The translations under genes were made by a program, and so were the position numbers. A stretch of 27,608 nucleotides of DNA. Origin: CAZKTO01 sp964555685 (GTDB lineage Bacteria > Chloroflexota > Dehalococcoidia > SHYB01). The stretch spans positions 1 through 27,608 of the forward strand of contig CAZKTO010000037.1 of the NCBI GenBank assembly GCA_964555685.1, read 5' to 3'. This document shows positions 25,662-27,608 of the stretch, piece by piece; the stretch's first letter is position 1, and every line of letters begins with the position of its first letter. Below the pieces are notes generated by a model. It did not search any database. It was not told where the DNA came from and saw nothing but the letters and a program-made list of their open reading frames with translations.

Positions 25662-27452
25662 CTACATCGCACACTCGCCCTCGCCGCGCTCCACCTTGTA
25701 GGGCACCGTCCTGTCCCAGTCCATGTAGAGGGCGATGGTGTCTTTGCCCAGAGGCCCCACGTCCTTGAGTCCGGCCACGATCGGCTCGAAGGCCTTGGGC
25801 CCGAGGCGGTCGACGAAGGCGTTGAAGCTCTCGCCCGCTTGGCGGCCCTGGACGTAGAAGCTGAGCAGGCGCTCCACGAACTCGGGGGTGCGCTTGGAGG
25901 GAACGCGGCCCGAGACGCGCTGGCCGAAGCGGATGGGCCCGCGGTCGCCGTCGGCGTTGCCGCCGAGGAAGACCTCGTAGGCCGGGACCTGCTGGCCGCT
26001 GGCGCCCTTGATGGCCGCGCCGTGGAAGCCGATGTTGGCGATGTGGTGCTGGGCACAGCCGTTGGGGCAGCCGCTGGCCTTGACGTGGAGCTTGCGGAGT
26101 TCGGGGTCCTCGATCTTCATCTCGAAGAGCTTCTCACGGAGCGCGAGGCCCAGGCCCATGGACGCGGTGATGCCCAGCTTGCAGCTATCGGTGCCGGGGC
26201 AGGTGACCACGTCCGTGATCTCGTTGACCTTAGGCTCGCCCAGGCCCAGGGCCACGAGCTCCCGCCACACGTCGGGGACCTGCTCCTCGCGCACCCACCG
26301 GAAGAGGATGTTCTGCTGCTGAGTGAGCCGGGCGCGGCCGGCGGCGTAGGCTCGCGCCAGCCGGGCCAGGCCCCGGAACTGGTCCGGGGTCAGGTCGCCC
26401 TGGGCCACGGTCACGTGGACGATGCGGAAGCCGGGCTGGCGCTGCGCCTCGACGTTGGTCCCGGCCCAGAGGGCGTACTCGGGCGGCGCGCTACCGTTGG
26501 TCCGGTGGCCGTTCTTGGACACGGCGGGCGCGTCGGCGGCCTCATCGTCGTCCCAGAGGAAGGGCGCCGGGTCGAAGGAGCGCTGGGCCCACTCGCCCTT
26601 GAGCTCCTCGTCCACCAGCCGCCGGAACTCGTCGATGCCCAGCCGGGCGACGGTAAACTTGACGCGGGCCTTCATGCGGTTCTTGCGCTCCAGGTCGGCC
26701 CGGTTGAAGACGCGCATGATGGCCTCGGAGACCTTCAGGTACTCCTCCAGGGGCACGAAGTCGTAGATGGTGGGCGCGATGCGGGCCATGATGGAGGTCC
26801 CGCCGCCGACGACGATCTTGAACCCTTTGCGGGGCACGCCATCGACATCCTGGACCTTGGCGATGAAGCCCAGGTCGTGGATGGCGGTGACGGCGCAGTC
26901 GGAGGCGCAGCCGGAGAAGGCCGTCTTGAATTTGCGCGGGAAGGACTGGGTGATGGGATGGCGCACGAAGTAGCGGGCGTAGGCGGCGAGGTAGGGCGTG
27001 GGATCGAAGAGCTCACCGGGGCAGACGCCAGCCTTGGGGCAGCCGGCCACGTTGCGCACGGTGTTGCCGCAGGCCTCGCGGGAGGTGAGGCCCGCCTCGC
27101 CCAGGACACGCAGGGCGGCGGGCATGCGCTCCAGCGGGATATGGTGGTACTGAATGTTCTCCCGAGTGGTGATGTGCCCCTTCTTGAGCGGGGCGTACTC
27201 CTCGGCGATGACCGCCAGCGCGTCCAGCTGCTCGGCGGTCAGGCCGCCGAAGGGTATCTTGATCCGGACCATCTGGGCGTCGGGCTGCCGCTGGCCGTAG
27301 ACGCCCTGCTTGAGCCGGAAGCCGACGAACTCGTTCTCCGGAATCTGGCCTGCCTTGAACCGCTGCACCTCCGCTTCGAAATGGTCGATCTCCTCCGGGA
27401 GGTGTGGGATGACGCCCTTGGTCTTCTTGCGCGGCTCTTTGACGGTGGTCAT
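25662..27452 (-). CDS. Nitrite/sulfite reductase (siroheme, [4Fe-4S]) with cysteine sets in both halves
   Basis: A 596-residue ferredoxin-type reductase that passes six electrons to sulfite or nitrite. Each half has a ferredoxin-like domain followed by a catalytic domain. The second half carries the standard cluster ligands: TCPGTDSCKLGIT (C-x5-C) and SGCPNGCAQHHIANIGF (C-x3-C). The first half also keeps them: GCPKAGVCPGE (C-x5-C) and SGCASDCAVTAIHDLGF (C-x3-C), where assimilatory enzymes have usually lost theirs. GHITTRENIQYHHIP and LTQQQNILFRWV are substrate-pocket strands. A Lys/Asn/Pro-rich linker (about 325-350) joins the halves. The ATG at 27452 follows GGAAGG and is preferred over the upstream start at 27539, which overlaps the promoter. 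Nitrite versus sulfite cannot be decided from sequence. Confidence 0.93.
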   Translation of the reverse strand: MTTVKEPRKKTKGVIPHLPEEIDHFEAEVQRFKAGQIPENEFVGFRLKQGVYGQRQPDAQMVRIKIPFGGLTAEQLDALAVIAEEYAPLKKGHITTRENIQYHHIPLERMPAALRVLGEAGLTSREACGNTVRNVAGCPKAGVCPGELFDPTPYLAAYARYFVRHPITQSFPRKFKTAFSGCASDCAVTAIHDLGFIAKVQDVDGVPRKGFKIVVGGGTSIMARIAPTIYDFVPLEEYLKVSEAIMRVFNRADLERKNRMKARVKFTVARLGIDEFRRLVDEELKGEWAQRSFDPAPFLWDDDEAADAPAVSKNGHRTNGSAPPEYALWAGTNVEAQRQPGFRIVHVTVAQGDLTPDQFRGLARLARAYAAGRARLTQQQNILFRWVREEQVPDVWRELVALGLGEPKVNEITDVVTCPGTDSCKLGITASMGLGLALREKLFEMKIEDPELRKLHVKASGCPNGCAQHHIANIGFHGAAIKGASGQQVPAYEVFLGGNADGDRGPIRFGQRVSGRVPSKRTPEFVERLLSFYVQGRQAGESFNAFVDRLGPKAFEPIVAGLKDVGPLGKDTIALYMDWDRTVPYKVERGEGECAM

Positions 27453-27510
27453 GGCGCCTTCCAGGGTGACCCCAAAGGGGGAGCTCGATACCGGCGGAAG
27501 TCGAACAATC

Positions 27511-27539
27511 AGTCTACTCCAGGGGCGGCGGCCTTGCAA
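27511..27539 (-). promoter_or_regulatory. Promoter of the nitrite/sulfite reductase gene
   Basis: On the minus strand there is TTGCAA (27539-27534), a 17-base spacer and TAGACT (27516-27511), giving a leader of about 50 bases to the ATG at 27452. Confidence 0.5.
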
Positions 27540-27577
27540 ATCGAGGAGCCGGTCCGGCAGGGTCGTTCGGTTGTCCT

Positions 27578-27608
27578 GGGAACCCTTTCTTGACAGAAAG
27601 GTGTTCCC
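27578..27608. repeat. Strong hairpin at the window edge
   Basis: GGGAACC and CTTTCT (27578-27590), a TGAC loop, then AGAAAG and GTGTTCCC (27595-27608) pair over 13 positions with one bulged base. It may be the terminator of a gene beyond the edge or an operator upstream of the reductase. The window ends before any T-run could be seen. Confidence 0.6.

Noticed and set aside
25839..27593. A 584-residue open frame on the plus strand opposite the nitrite/sulfite reductase
   Set aside because: Same antisense artefact of high GC. The reductase on the minus strand has all its motifs.

Overview
The window is a draft-assembly piece of high-GC bacterial DNA, with N gaps at 1088-1097 and 14420-14519. 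Gene content suggests a Chloroflexota (Dehalococcoidia/SAR202-like) genome: rpoB-rpoC without ribosomal-protein genes just upstream, a long coiled-coil insertion near the start of RpoC, a 7TM-type histidine kinase beside NarL/LuxR regulators, and a DUF3068 protein. This placement is inference, not proof.

Layout. (1) 1-5450: core transcription genes on the minus strand, rpoB then rpoC, with a recognisable promoter. (2) 5456-6557: a decayed insertion sequence with imperfect terminal inverted repeats, ending six bases from the rpoB -35 box. (3) 6558-20677: an accessory block visibly less GC-rich than its flanks. It holds an E1/ThiF-like adenylating protein translationally coupled to a GH3-like adenylate-forming protein, then a 7TM histidine kinase, a receiver-less LuxR protein, a degenerate response regulator, and two coiled-coil proteins (A and B) that appear to share a C-terminal domain. 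B contains a 186-bp tandem repeat that the assembly could not cross. Broken remains of type IV pilus pilM/pilN follow, then a DUF3068 membrane protein carrying about sixteen 9-residue repeats, a second response regulator without its phospho-acceptor Asp, and a graveyard of an aldehyde dehydrogenase fragment facing a glycosidase-like fragment. (4) 20678-20755: tRNA-Asp, whose 3' end faces the accessory block. (5) 20800-27608: GC-rich housekeeping metabolism: an amidohydrolase-like protein, an operon of branched-chain aminotransferase, small membrane protein and PAP2 phosphatase, a crotonase, a VOC protein, and a nitrite/sulfite reductase with cysteine sets in both halves.

The best candidate for an undescribed system is 6936-14980. 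An ATP-using E1-like protein and a GH3-like ligase are followed at short intervals by a membrane kinase and regulators. None of the three DNA-binding output proteins in the block has the canonical phosphorylatable Asp, so the kinase target is not obvious. The paired coiled-coil proteins A and B, followed by pilM/pilN remains, suggest a surface or pilus-related machine that is partly lost or being remodelled.

Several genes are broken by single-base shifts (pilN, the glycosidase fragment, the transposase). Some of these may be draft sequencing errors. The missing central part of pilM, the missing catalytic-Cys segment of the aldehyde dehydrogenase, and the repeat insertions in the transposase are too large to be simple read errors.
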